Below, one piece after another: positions 7,345-15,366 of a stretch of DNA of 42,733 nucleotides. The stretch's first letter is position 1. Every line of letters begins with the position of its first letter. The notes below the pieces were generated by a model. It was not told where the DNA came from. It saw only the letters and a program-made list of their open reading frames with translations, and searched no databases. The stretch lies in the NCBI GenBank assembly GCA_005776365.1, contig SXPK01000083.1, forward strand, positions 1-42,733. The letters run 5' to 3'. The position numbers and the translations under genes were made by a program. The DNA is from Planctomycetia bacterium. GTDB lineage: Bacteria; Planctomycetota; UBA1135; UBA2386.

Positions 7345-9540
7345 ATGGCCTCTGAAGCAGAGCCGCTGCGCACCGTGACCGGGACCCTGGAACGGTTCAC
7401 CTTCCGCAACCCCGACACTGGGTTCGGCGTCGCCCGCATCGTCGAAGAAGCGACCGGTCGGACGCTCACGGTCGTGGGGCAGATCGCACAACTTGCCGAA
7501 GGACAAACGGTTAGGGTCCAAGGCCCCGAAGGCGAGCACCCCAAGTTCGGTCGCCAGGTGCAGGTCGAGACCTGCGAACTGGTGGCGCCGAAGACGGTCG
7601 ACGGCATCGAGGCATACCTTGGCTCGGGCCTCGTGAAGGGCCTGGGTCCGGCGACGGCGCGGAAGATCACCGAGGTCTTCGGGGAGGCGACCCTCGACGT
7701 CATCGAAAACCACCCGGAGCGCCTACGCGAGGTCCGGGGGCTGACCTCGCGCAAGATCCAGGATCTGACCGCCGCGGTGCACGCGCAGCAGGACGTGCAG
7801 AACGTGCTCGTGTTCTTGCGGCAGCACGGACTCGGGCCCGGGCTCGCGGCGCGCATCGTGCGCCGCTACGGCAAGAACGCATCGGCCCTGATCGCCGCGA
7901 ACCCCTACCGACTCGCGGACGAGGTGATCGGCATCGGCTTTCGCACCGCCGACCGGCTCGCCGGCAGTTTGGGCATCGCACCCGAAGCGCCCGAACGGCT
8001 CGCCGCGGCGCTCGTTCACACGCTGCAGAACGGGGCGAAAGACGGTCACTGCTACCTGCCCGAGCACGAACTCGTCGCTCGCACCGCCGAACTGCTCGCC
8101 TGCGCGAAGGAAGCGGTCGCGCCACACGTCGAGGCGCTCGCGAACGATGGCGCGATCGTGCGTCAACTGCCGCCGGGTCCCGTGCTGCTGCACGACGATC
8201 CGCGGCCGATCACCTATCTGACCCAACTGCACGCCGCCGAGGACGCGGCGGCGCGCTCCATTCACGCCTTGTTGGCGCGCAAGAAGGGACTGCTCGGCAT
8301 CAGGCCGGAGCCTGCGATCGGCTGGTTCGAGCGATCGGCTGGCTTCGCACTGCCCGAAGGCCAGCGGCGCGCGCTCGAACTCGCACTGACCGAGCCAGTG
8401 ACGGTGATCACCGGCGGTCCCGGCGTCGGCAAGACCACGATCATCCGTGCCGTCTGCGAAGCGGTCGCGCAGAAGGGCCTTCGAGTGTTGCTCGCAGCAC
8501 CGACGGGTCGCGCTGCCAAACGTCTCGAGGAGTCCACGGGACGTCCGGCTCGCACCATCCATCGCCTGCTGGAGTTCACGCCCGGAATCGGTCGCTTCGC
8601 TCGGGACGCCGACAACAAGCTCGACGCCGAACTGCTGGTCATCGACGAATCGTCGATGCTCGACATCCAGCTCGCCGCGTCGTTGTTCGCCGCAATCCCG
8701 CCATCGATGCCGCTGGTGCTCGTCGGCGACCAAAACCAACTGCCATCCGTCGGCCCGGGCAACGTGCTGGCAGACGTGATCGGCTCGGGTCGGCCCGCCG
8801 TCGCGCAGTTGACGGAGATTTTCCGCCAGCAAAAGGGCTCTGACATCGTGCAGGTCGCGCACGGGATCCTGCGCGGCGATGTGCCTCGGGGCGGAGCCGA
8901 GGACAGCGACTTCTACTTCGTGAAGGCGCAGGACGCTTCGCACGCTCGCATGCTCGTGCGCGAGATCGTCGCGCAGCGCATCCCCAAGCGATTTGCACTG
9001 GACCCGCGCCACGACGTGCAGGTCCTGTGCCCGATGTATCGCGGTGACGTGGGCGCGGATCAGCTCAACCGCGACCTGCAGGACGTGCTGAATCCAGGCA
9101 CGCTCGAAGTCGAACGCGCGGGCAAGGTCTATCGCAGCGGCGACAAGGTCATGCAGATCCGCAACGACTACGACCGCGACATCTTCAACGGAGACGTCGG
9201 CAGGGTGCTGCACATCGACGCGGCCGCGGCAAAGCTGTGGGTCCGGTTCGTCGAACGAGAGATCGAATACCGTTTCGAAGAACTCGCCGACCTCGTGCCC
9301 GCCTACGCAATCTCGGTGCACCGCTCCCAAGGCAGCGAATACCCGGCGGTCGTGATCCCGCTCGTCACGGATCACTTCCCGATGCTGAAGCGTTCGTTGC
9401 TCTACACCGCGATCACGCGCGGGAAAAAGCTCGTCGTGCTGGTCGGCTCGCAGAAGGCCCTCGATCTCGCGGTCAAGAACCACGACGACGGCGCGCGCTA
9501 CTCTGGCCTGCTCGAGCGACTGCGCGATTTCCTTCGCTGA
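7345..9540 (+). CDS. recD2: RecD2-type ATP-dependent DNA helicase
   Basis: 5'-3' superfamily 1B helicase involved in DNA repair in bacteria that carry it outside a RecBC complex. At 731 residues it has the RecD2 layout: an N-terminal OB-like domain (1-80), tandem helix-hairpin-helix segments (about 85-215, including SGLVKGLGPATARKI), Walker A GGPGVGKTT (357-365), Walker B with DE at 434-435, the QLPSVGPGN motif, and the C-terminal helicase block VHRSQGSEYPAVV. The long N-terminal extension distinguishes RecD2 from RecD. No recB or recC is nearby. It is divergent from rpsU and followed after 53 nt by a carbon-nitrogen hydrolase gene. Confidence 0.95.
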   Translation: MASEAEPLRTVTGTLERFTFRNPDTGFGVARIVEEATGRTLTVVGQIAQLAEGQTVRVQGPEGEHPKFGRQVQVETCELVAPKTVDGIEAYLGSGLVKGLGPATARKITEVFGEATLDVIENHPERLREVRGLTSRKIQDLTAAVHAQQDVQNVLVFLRQHGLGPGLAARIVRRYGKNASALIAANPYRLADEVIGIGFRTADRLAGSLGIAPEAPERLAAALVHTLQNGAKDGHCYLPEHELVARTAELLACAKEAVAPHVEALANDGAIVRQLPPGPVLLHDDPRPITYLTQLHAAEDAAARSIHALLARKKGLLGIRPEPAIGWFERSAGFALPEGQRRALELALTEPVTVITGGPGVGKTTIIRAVCEAVAQKGLRVLLAAPTGRAAKRLEESTGRPARTIHRLLEFTPGIGRFARDADNKLDAELLVIDESSMLDIQLAASLFAAIPPSMPLVLVGDQNQLPSVGPGNVLADVIGSGRPAVAQLTEIFRQQKGSDIVQVAHGILRGDVPRGGAEDSDFYFVKAQDASHARMLVREIVAQRIPKRFALDPRHDVQVLCPMYRGDVGADQLNRDLQDVLNPGTLEVERAGKVYRSGDKVMQIRNDYDRDIFNGDVGRVLHIDAAAAKLWVRFVEREIEYRFEELADLVPAYAISVHRSQGSEYPAVVIPLVTDHFPMLKRSLLYTAITRGKKLVVLVGSQKALDLAVKNHDDGARYSGLLERLRDFLR

Positions 9541-9553
9541 GTCTCGGGCGACC

Positions 9554-9579
9554 CTGGCTGGCGCATTGGACGCTGCCAG
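9554..9579. terminator. Hairpin after recD2
   Basis: CTGGCTGGCG and CGCTGCCAG can pair with one bulge around a loop of about seven bases, 14 nt after the recD2 stop. There is no T-run, so it may be a transcript-end structure rather than an intrinsic terminator. Confidence 0.25.
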
Positions 9580-9593
9580 CGCATCCTGCCCTC

Positions 9594-10334
9594 ATGCTCC
9601 TTGGGCTGTGCCAACTGCGCCCCATCGCCGGCGACGTCGCGGCGAACCTGGCCACGCACCTTCGCTTCTTGCGCGCAGCGGCACGCTACGGCGCCGATCT
9701 CGCCGCGTTCCCTGAGCTCTCGATGACTGGCTACGAGCCGAGGCTCGCGCGCCCACTCGCATTTGCCAAGGACGATGCGCGACTCGCTCCGCTGCGCGCA
9801 TTCGTGACAGCGTCGCGGATCCAAGCGTTGGTCGGCGCGCCGCTGTGCGGAGTCGACAAGCCTCGGATCGGCGCGGCATGGTTGGCGATCAACGGCACGA
9901 CGCGCTGGCTGGGCAAACAGTGGCTGCACGACGACGAGCAGCCGCACTTCGAAGCGCACCCCGCGGCATCGACGACCATCGACGTCGAAGCGAACGGGGC
10001 CATGCGCATCGGAGTCGCAATCTGCTACGAGCTGTCGCGCGACGAACATGCAGCATGCGCGTTCGCAGACGGCGCAACGGGCTACTTGGCAAGCGTGGCG
10101 AAACACGCGCAAAGCGTAGAGGCAGCGCACTCGCGACTGCCGGAGATCTCGCAGCAGCACAACGCGATGACGTGGATGGTCAACTGCGTCGGTCCATGCG
10201 AAGGGTTCGTGGCGGCGGGCGGCTCAGCTGCATGGGATCGGGACGGGCGGACCCTTGCGTCGCTACCGTCCGACACGGAAGCCATCCTTCTCGTCGACAC
10301 CGCGACGGGCGCTGTTCGGACCGCGCCTGCGTGA
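9594..10334 (+). CDS. Carbon-nitrogen hydrolase (nitrilase superfamily)
   Basis: Cytoplasmic amidase/nitrilase-fold enzyme of 246 residues; the substrate is unknown. The Glu-Lys-Cys catalytic triad is readable: E41 in FPELSMTGY, K108 in LGKQWLHDDE and C144 in GVAICYELSRDEH. The Lys and Cys contexts depart from the common KxHL and CYDxRFPE forms, so the subfamily is unclear. The ATG at 9594 gives the usual N-terminus, starting two residues before the first beta strand. CATCCT, 6 nt upstream, resembles the -10 boxes of neighbouring genes. Confidence 0.86.
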   Translation: MLLGLCQLRPIAGDVAANLATHLRFLRAAARYGADLAAFPELSMTGYEPRLARPLAFAKDDARLAPLRAFVTASRIQALVGAPLCGVDKPRIGAAWLAINGTTRWLGKQWLHDDEQPHFEAHPAASTTIDVEANGAMRIGVAICYELSRDEHAACAFADGATGYLASVAKHAQSVEAAHSRLPEISQQHNAMTWMVNCVGPCEGFVAAGGSAAWDRDGRTLASLPSDTEAILLVDTATGAVRTAPA

Positions 10335-10346
10335 ACCCGCCTGGAC

Positions 10347-10352
10347 TATGCT
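10347..10352 (+). promoter_or_regulatory. Proposed -10 box that sets the start of the DCC gene
   Basis: TATGCT is followed by 7 nt and then GTG at 10360. The nearest in-frame ATG (10348) lies inside this hexamer, so the transcript would begin beyond it. Confidence 0.45.
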
Positions 10353-10359
10353 GTCCTGC

Positions 10360-10794
10360 GTGAGCGATTCAGCGACCCAATCGCATCCTCTCATCCTGTT
10401 CGACGGCGCATGCAAACTCTGCAATGCATCCGTGCAGTGGATCCTGCGTCGCGACCACGCCTGCAAGTTCCGCTTCGCTTCGCTGCAGTCGACCGTGGCG
10501 AAGGCCGAGTTGGCGCGCATCGGGCTCAACTGTCCTGACGCCGACAGCCTCGTGCTGGTCCACGATGGACGCCACTACCTGCGCACGAACGCCGTGCTGC
10601 GCATCGCCATGCTGCTCGGCATTCCCTGGTCCGTGTTCGTTGTCTTCTTCCTGATTCCAGCCTGCTTGCGCGACCCGGTGTATCGCTTGGTCGCGCGCAA
10701 TCGCTACCGCTGGTTCGGCAAGCGCGAGTCCTGCATGGTTCCTGCCAAGGAAGCGAGGGCTCGCTTCCTCGATGCTGAAGACCAGACTTCGTGA
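10360..10794 (+). CDS. DCC-family (DUF393) thiol-disulfide oxidoreductase-like protein
   Basis: Small thioredoxin-related protein with an unassigned redox role. It carries the family signature as LFDGACKLCNASVQW: D15 followed by C18 and C21 (numbering from GTG 10360), then the usual YRLVARNRYRWFGK segment near the C-terminus. One hydrophobic stretch (about 90-110) may be membrane-associated. I prefer the GTG at 10360 over the ATG at 10348 because of the -10 box at 10347-10352; both starts keep the signature. It ends 25 bp from the convergent lipoprotein gene. Confidence 0.88.
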   Translation: MSDSATQSHPLILFDGACKLCNASVQWILRRDHACKFRFASLQSTVAKAELARIGLNCPDADSLVLVHDGRHYLRTNAVLRIAMLLGIPWSVFVVFFLIPACLRDPVYRLVARNRYRWFGKRESCMVPAKEARARFLDAEDQTS

Positions 10795-10819
10795 TCCGCC
10801 GCGGGCGAGCAACTCCGCA

Positions 10820-11299
10820 TCACCAGAACGGCACCGCGACATAGACGTCCGGTTCACACCAGCAGAGGTCGACTTCGACGTAGACCGGCGCGAACCCCTC
10901 CGCCCACACTTCCAACAGAACCGTCGCCTCGTCCTCGAACCACCGCGACCCGAGCACCGCGCGTCCCGATGCATCCTCGCGGAATCCAACCTCGGCCCAA
11001 GCGAGGTCGTATTCGGTCAACAACGTCTGCCCGTTGCCGTCTGTCAGATACCAGTCCTCCCAGTAGTTGATGCAGGTGTGGCTCGACCATTCGTGGTCGG
11101 CCTCGACGATGCGCACACCCACGTTCTCCCAGACCCAGTTGGTCACCGGGTCGTAGACCTCGACAAGGATCGAGACGGGCGCTGACGCAGGAATAACGGC
11201 GGGCGGCGGGGCACTGGTCGAGCCGCCACAGGCGGCGAGGGTCAGCAGAGCGGCGAACGAAGCGGACGAAAGCAGCGAGGCTGGCGGGTTGATTTGCAT
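10820..11299 (-). CDS. Predicted lipoprotein of unknown function
   Basis: A 159-residue protein with a lipoprotein signal: hydrophobic residues 9-20, then lipobox LAAC with C24 as the lipidated cysteine, followed by a Ser/Ala/Pro-rich linker (25-42). The mature part is rich in Glu, Trp and beta-branched residues and probably forms a beta-sandwich. The stretch beginning SILVEVYDP and the later TDGNGQTLL look like a carboxypeptidase-regulatory or transthyretin-like fold, but this is a weak impression. Two cysteines (CWC) lie near the C-terminus. Divergent from the M3 peptidase. Confidence 0.75.
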   Translation of the reverse strand: MQINPPASLLSSASFAALLTLAACGGSTSAPPPAVIPASAPVSILVEVYDPVTNWVWENVGVRIVEADHEWSSHTCINYWEDWYLTDGNGQTLLTEYDLAWAEVGFREDASGRAVLGSRWFEDEATVLLEVWAEGFAPVYVEVDLCWCEPDVYVAVPFW

Positions 11300-11531
11300 G
11301 GCTCGGCGAAGTCGGCGCCGTTGGCAACGGCCGTGCCGCGGCATTCGCGACTCCGGCCCGGCTCTGCGGGCGACGGCCGCCCCCAGCGCGGCCTTCTGAT
11401 GTCCTGTGGCGGCGACAGGCGTGGAGCGGCGCAACGACGCTGCCATCGGACTCGCAGCGCCGGGCCGGTGGACCAATCCGGCGCGTCGACGGCAGAGCGG
11501 ACTTGCGTGCCACCGTGCCTTCCGCCGATCA

Positions 11532-13244
11532 ATGGCAGACGTGACAGCAAGCCTTCGCACCCCGACCTGGCGCTTCGTGCCGACGAGCCTCGACGCCGGC
11601 GATCTCGCGCAACTGCGGCCACTGTTCGAGGATCTCGCCCGCCGCGAAATCCCCGACGCCATCGCAGCCGAGCGCTGGCTCGCAGACGAGAGCGAGTTGC
11701 TCGCGCGCATCGGCGCCGAACAGGCGCGTCGCTACGTCGCGATGACCTGCGACACCGAAGACGCGACCAAGAAGCAGCGCTACCTCGACCTCGAGCAACA
11801 AGTCATGCCCGAAGTCAAAGCGCTTGCCGATCGCCTCGACAAGCGCCTCCTCACTTCGAAGGGTTGCTCGCAACTCGAACAGCACACGTTCCACGTGCTG
11901 TTGCGCAAGCGCCGCACGCAGAGCGAACTGTTCCGCAAGGAGAACACGGACCTGCAGCACCTGGAGTCCGAGCTGCAGACTCGACAACAGGCGATCCTCG
12001 GTGGCATCACAGTCGAGTTCGACGGCAAGGCGCACACGCTGCAGCAAATGGCGCCCTACTACGAGAGCCAGGAGCGGAGCCTGCGCGAACGCGCTTGGCG
12101 CGCTTCGCTCGCGGCCCGGAAGCAAACGTGGGACGAGCTGGAAGACATCTACGACCAACTCATCGCGCTGCGGCAGCGCATGGCGAAGAACGCGGGCCAC
12201 ACCTCCTACACGGACTTTCGTTTTCTGGAACTCGGGCGCTACGACTACGACGCGAGAGCCTGCCTGTCATTGCATGACGCCATCGCAACGTGCGTCGTGC
12301 CCGCCGTCGTTGCACTCGACCGCGACCGCTCTCGTCGCCTCTCGCAACAGACGCTGCGGCCTTGGGACCTCGAGGTCGACCTCGGCGGCAGGCCGCCGCT
12401 GCGCCCATTCGCGACGCAGGATCAACTCATTGCGATCTGTCGCAAGCTGTTCGCAAAAGTGGACCCACGGTTTTGCGCTGAGTTCGATGTGCTCGTCGAA
12501 CACGGGCTGCTCGACCTGATGAGTCGCAAGGGCAAGGCGCCGGGCGGCTACCAGTACCAGATCGAGGACGTGCGGCTGCCGTTCTTGTTCGTGAATGGCG
12601 TCGGACTCCATGGCGACGTCCAGACGCTGCTGCACGAAGGCGGCCACGCCTTCCATTCGATCCTGTGCCGCGATCACGACCTGATCGGGTTCCGCGACTA
12701 TCCGATCGAGTTCGCCGAGACCGCGAGCATGTCGATGGAGTTGCTAGGGCTCGAGCACCTCGACGCTGCGTATTCGGCCGACGACAGCAAGGTCGCGCGC
12801 AAGAAACACCTCGAAGGCATCCTTCGCACCCTGACGTGGATCGCCTCGATCGACGCGTTCCAACACTGGGTCTATGGCAACGAGGGCCACACGCGCGAAC
12901 AACGCCGGGCAGCCTGGCTCAGGATCCGAGCGCGCTTTGCGCCGCATCTCGACTGGAGCGGGATCGAAGACGCCCTCGCGATGCAGTGGATCGCGCAGTC
13001 GCATCTCTTCAACCACGCGTTCTATTACGTCGAGTACGCCATCGCGCAGCTCGCGGCTTTGCAGGTCTGGAGCAACTACCGCAAGGACCGCAAGGGCGCC
13101 GTCGAGGCCTACCGCAAAGCGCTCGCGCTCGGCGGCAGCAAGACGCTGCCCGAGCTATTCGCCACCGCCAACGTCGCGTTCGACCTGTCGGCCGAGACGT
13201 TGCGCGCACTGGTAGAAGACGTGATGAACGAAGCGAAGGGCTGA
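11532..13244 (+). CDS. M3-family oligoendopeptidase (PepF/thimet-like)
   Basis: Zinc metallopeptidase that cleaves short peptides in the cytoplasm. The 570-residue protein is largely helical, with the catalytic zinc motif HEGGH at 368-372 in LLHEGGHAFHS. The third ligand region follows as EFAETASMSMELL. The N-terminal half (1-200) contains the long coiled helical region usual for PepF-like enzymes, and the length is normal. The start chosen is the ATG at 11532; upstream in-frame sequence is Arg-rich and not family-like. No signal peptide. Confidence 0.92.
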   Translation: MADVTASLRTPTWRFVPTSLDAGDLAQLRPLFEDLARREIPDAIAAERWLADESELLARIGAEQARRYVAMTCDTEDATKKQRYLDLEQQVMPEVKALADRLDKRLLTSKGCSQLEQHTFHVLLRKRRTQSELFRKENTDLQHLESELQTRQQAILGGITVEFDGKAHTLQQMAPYYESQERSLRERAWRASLAARKQTWDELEDIYDQLIALRQRMAKNAGHTSYTDFRFLELGRYDYDARACLSLHDAIATCVVPAVVALDRDRSRRLSQQTLRPWDLEVDLGGRPPLRPFATQDQLIAICRKLFAKVDPRFCAEFDVLVEHGLLDLMSRKGKAPGGYQYQIEDVRLPFLFVNGVGLHGDVQTLLHEGGHAFHSILCRDHDLIGFRDYPIEFAETASMSMELLGLEHLDAAYSADDSKVARKKHLEGILRTLTWIASIDAFQHWVYGNEGHTREQRRAAWLRIRARFAPHLDWSGIEDALAMQWIAQSHLFNHAFYYVEYAIAQLAALQVWSNYRKDRKGAVEAYRKALALGGSKTLPELFATANVAFDLSAETLRALVEDVMNEAKG

Positions 13245-13317
13245 GAGGTCGGCGCGCGTTGCCGCCATCGTCCCCTTCGCCTAACCTCGGCCATGGATGA
13301 CTCGGCCGGAGGACCCG

Positions 13318-14409
13318 ATGGCGATCGTGGAGCGCGTGCTGCAGATCCTGCGCGAAGGGTCCGCCGCCTCCACCTACAAGCACGCGGTCCTGATCGCCTT
13401 GATGGACCTCTGCGTCGAGCGCACGGCGGCGGATGGCTCCGCGCCGCAGTCGGTGACGACGCGGCAACTGGCGACCAAGGTCATCGAACTCTACTGGGAC
13501 CAGACGCGGCCCTTTGGCGGCGGCGGCGGCGCGATACTTCAACAGACGACTCAGCGCGGCAGCAGCATCCCATCGTGGATCCAGAAGCTGCGCCAGAAGG
13601 TCGAGGACGATGTCGGTTGCACCTTGTCTCCGGCGCGCGCGCGGCTGGCTGACGCAACAAGCTGGACGACCTTGGTCGACAATGTCGAGGTGCGTTTGAT
13701 CGAGATGCCGCTCGCCAAGTTGCAGCGTGTCGCCGGCGAAGATCACCCTTGGCTGTATGCGTTGTCCTGGGACGACGGCGCCCACAAGCCGACGCACGAC
13801 TCCGTCCAAACCTACCAACGCGGCGAGGACTCGGACTTCGACAACGTGGTCCGGTTGCAGCCCGGGGTCGGCGAATGCCTGTCGCGCCTGCACTCGCTGA
13901 TGCGGCCCTTCGTCCAGCAAGAATGGACGCGCATGGTTGCCAAGTGCAGCAAGATGGAAGAGTCCAAGCTGCACGGCTTCCTCTTCGGCGCCAACCGAAA
14001 GGCCCTCGAGGCGGTGCGCCAACCGTTGGCCGACTTGCAGCAAGGCCGGTGCTTCTACTGCGGCGGTAGGCTCGGCATGAATGCCCACGTCGACCACTTC
14101 CTGCCGTGGGCCCGCTTTGCCGAGGATGGCCTCGCCAACCTCGTGGTTGCTGACGCGCGCTGCAACGGCAACAAGCGCGACCACCTGCCGGCGCATTCCT
14201 TCGTGGAGAAGTGGCGCCAGCGCACACGTGGCCAGCGATCCGAGTTGGTCCGGCTTTCTGGGCAACTCCAATGGCAGCTCGCAGAAGACGAAGCGCTCGG
14301 CACCGCGCGCGCCGCCTACTACCGACTTCCTGCGGACACTCGGCTTTGGGCTGGCCGTGATGAGTGGCTGGCAATCGACCTCGAAGCCTTGCGCAAGGCA
14401 CTGGCCTGA
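13318..14409 (+). CDS. Stand-alone HNH endonuclease
   Basis: A 363-residue protein with a C-terminal HNH nuclease module: CFYC (245-248) starts the zinc knuckle, HVDHFLPW (257-264) gives the HxxH/D core, and NLVVADARCNGNKRDHLP supplies the N and the last zinc/histidine part. The N-terminal 240 residues start with a helical region (VERVLQILREGSAASTYKHA) of a type I have seen in other HNH proteins, some near defence genes. No methylase or restriction partner is adjacent. GGAGG at 13308-13312 is 5 nt before ATG 13318, which favours this start over an in-frame ATG at 13297. Confidence 0.85.
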   Translation: MAIVERVLQILREGSAASTYKHAVLIALMDLCVERTAADGSAPQSVTTRQLATKVIELYWDQTRPFGGGGGAILQQTTQRGSSIPSWIQKLRQKVEDDVGCTLSPARARLADATSWTTLVDNVEVRLIEMPLAKLQRVAGEDHPWLYALSWDDGAHKPTHDSVQTYQRGEDSDFDNVVRLQPGVGECLSRLHSLMRPFVQQEWTRMVAKCSKMEESKLHGFLFGANRKALEAVRQPLADLQQGRCFYCGGRLGMNAHVDHFLPWARFAEDGLANLVVADARCNGNKRDHLPAHSFVEKWRQRTRGQRSELVRLSGQLQWQLAEDEALGTARAAYYRLPADTRLWAGRDEWLAIDLEALRKALA

Positions 14410-14442
14410 ACCGCACAGATCCGAAGGACCAAGCCTCGCGAC

Positions 14443-15285
14443 TCAGCCGCCGGGTGATGGTCCTCGAGTCGCCGCCTCGCCGCTCTGCGTCAGCCCCCGA
14501 TACCACGCGACAAGCTGCTCCACCACCTTCATCGCTTTGCCGTGGAAGTGGTTGTTTGCGACGACGAGCGTGCGCGTCGAGTCCTTGGCGATGCGTAGGA
14601 GCCGCTGCTCCAGCTCCATCACTTCCATCGGCGAATACTCCCAGTCGTAGACCTCATCGCGCCCCGCACCCTTTTGAAACCAGGCCGGGTTCCGGCCGTG
14701 CAGGCGAAAGTAGGCGATCCCGCCCGCGCCGTGCACCATGGTGGAGTCGAGCGAGAAACCAGAAGCCGCGCCGGGATAGTCGAGTTCCGCGACCGTGACG
14801 CCGAGCCTCTTCATCTCCTCCATCGCGCGCGGCACGTTCCACGTCTTGTGCCGCACCTCGACGACGAGCGGCGCCAGATCGGCAAACGCATCGCGCAGCC
14901 GTGCGAAGTGCGCCACGTTGTTGGGCGTCGCCTCGACGCGGTAGTTCGTCTGCGCGAGCAGCGCGCACAGTCGACCCGAGCTCGCGAGCGCTGCGAAGCC
15001 TTCCTTGGTCACGCGCAGGAGTTCCGGGTCGAGCGACCATGCGTGCGTGAATTCCTGCGGCAGCTTCGCGGTGAACAGGGTGCCCAGGTCCTCGGTTCGC
15101 GCAGCCCAACTCGCACAGGTCTTTGCCGATGGCGGTCGGTAGAAAGTCGAGTTGACCTCGATCAGGCGAACACGCTCACCGACGAAGCGCAGCGTGTCCT
15201 TGCAACCACGCGGGTAGACCACGTCCTTCCAGTCCTCGTAGGACCAGCCAGCGACTCCGAAGAGGATCTCAGCAGCTTCGCTCAC
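14443..15285 (-). CDS. DUF72 (YecE-like) protein
   Basis: TIM-barrel protein of a widespread family without a firmly established biochemical role. The 280-residue sequence has the family hallmarks: GVAGWSYEDWKDVVYP at the N-terminus, VNSTFYRPPS, then FTAKLPQEFTH, VVEVRHKTW and YFRLHGRN. The length is normal. The start is a GTG at 15285, preceded 9 nt upstream by TACGAT on the minus strand, so it may have its own promoter although rarA ends 81 nt upstream. It converges with the HNH gene. Confidence 0.92.
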   Translation of the reverse strand: MSEAAEILFGVAGWSYEDWKDVVYPRGCKDTLRFVGERVRLIEVNSTFYRPPSAKTCASWAARTEDLGTLFTAKLPQEFTHAWSLDPELLRVTKEGFAALASSGRLCALLAQTNYRVEATPNNVAHFARLRDAFADLAPLVVEVRHKTWNVPRAMEEMKRLGVTVAELDYPGAASGFSLDSTMVHGAGGIAYFRLHGRNPAWFQKGAGRDEVYDWEYSPMEVMELEQRLLRIAKDSTRTLVVANNHFHGKAMKVVEQLVAWYRGLTQSGEAATRGPSPGG

Positions 15286-15294
15286 GCGGGGCTG

Positions 15295-15300
15295 ATCGTA
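15295..15300 (-). promoter_or_regulatory. Proposed -10 box for the DUF72 gene
   Basis: Minus-strand TACGAT lies 9 nt before the GTG at 15285, with no ribosome site between. Confidence 0.35.
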
Positions 15301-15366
15301 GCGACACCGAACCCCGTGCGGAGTTGCGAGCGACTTCGCGCTGCCGCGGCGCCTGCGTGTGCGCCT

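Noticed and set aside
7723-9483. Long open frame (586 codons) on the minus strand across recD2
   Set aside because: It lies opposite a helicase with all motifs intact, its product is Arg/Ala/Val-rich without recognisable domains, and such antisense frames are common in DNA this GC-rich.
14535-14560. GAAGTGGTT match resembling the end of the dispersed element
   Set aside because: It lies inside the conserved DUF72 coding sequence and lacks the other element blocks, so it is a chance match.
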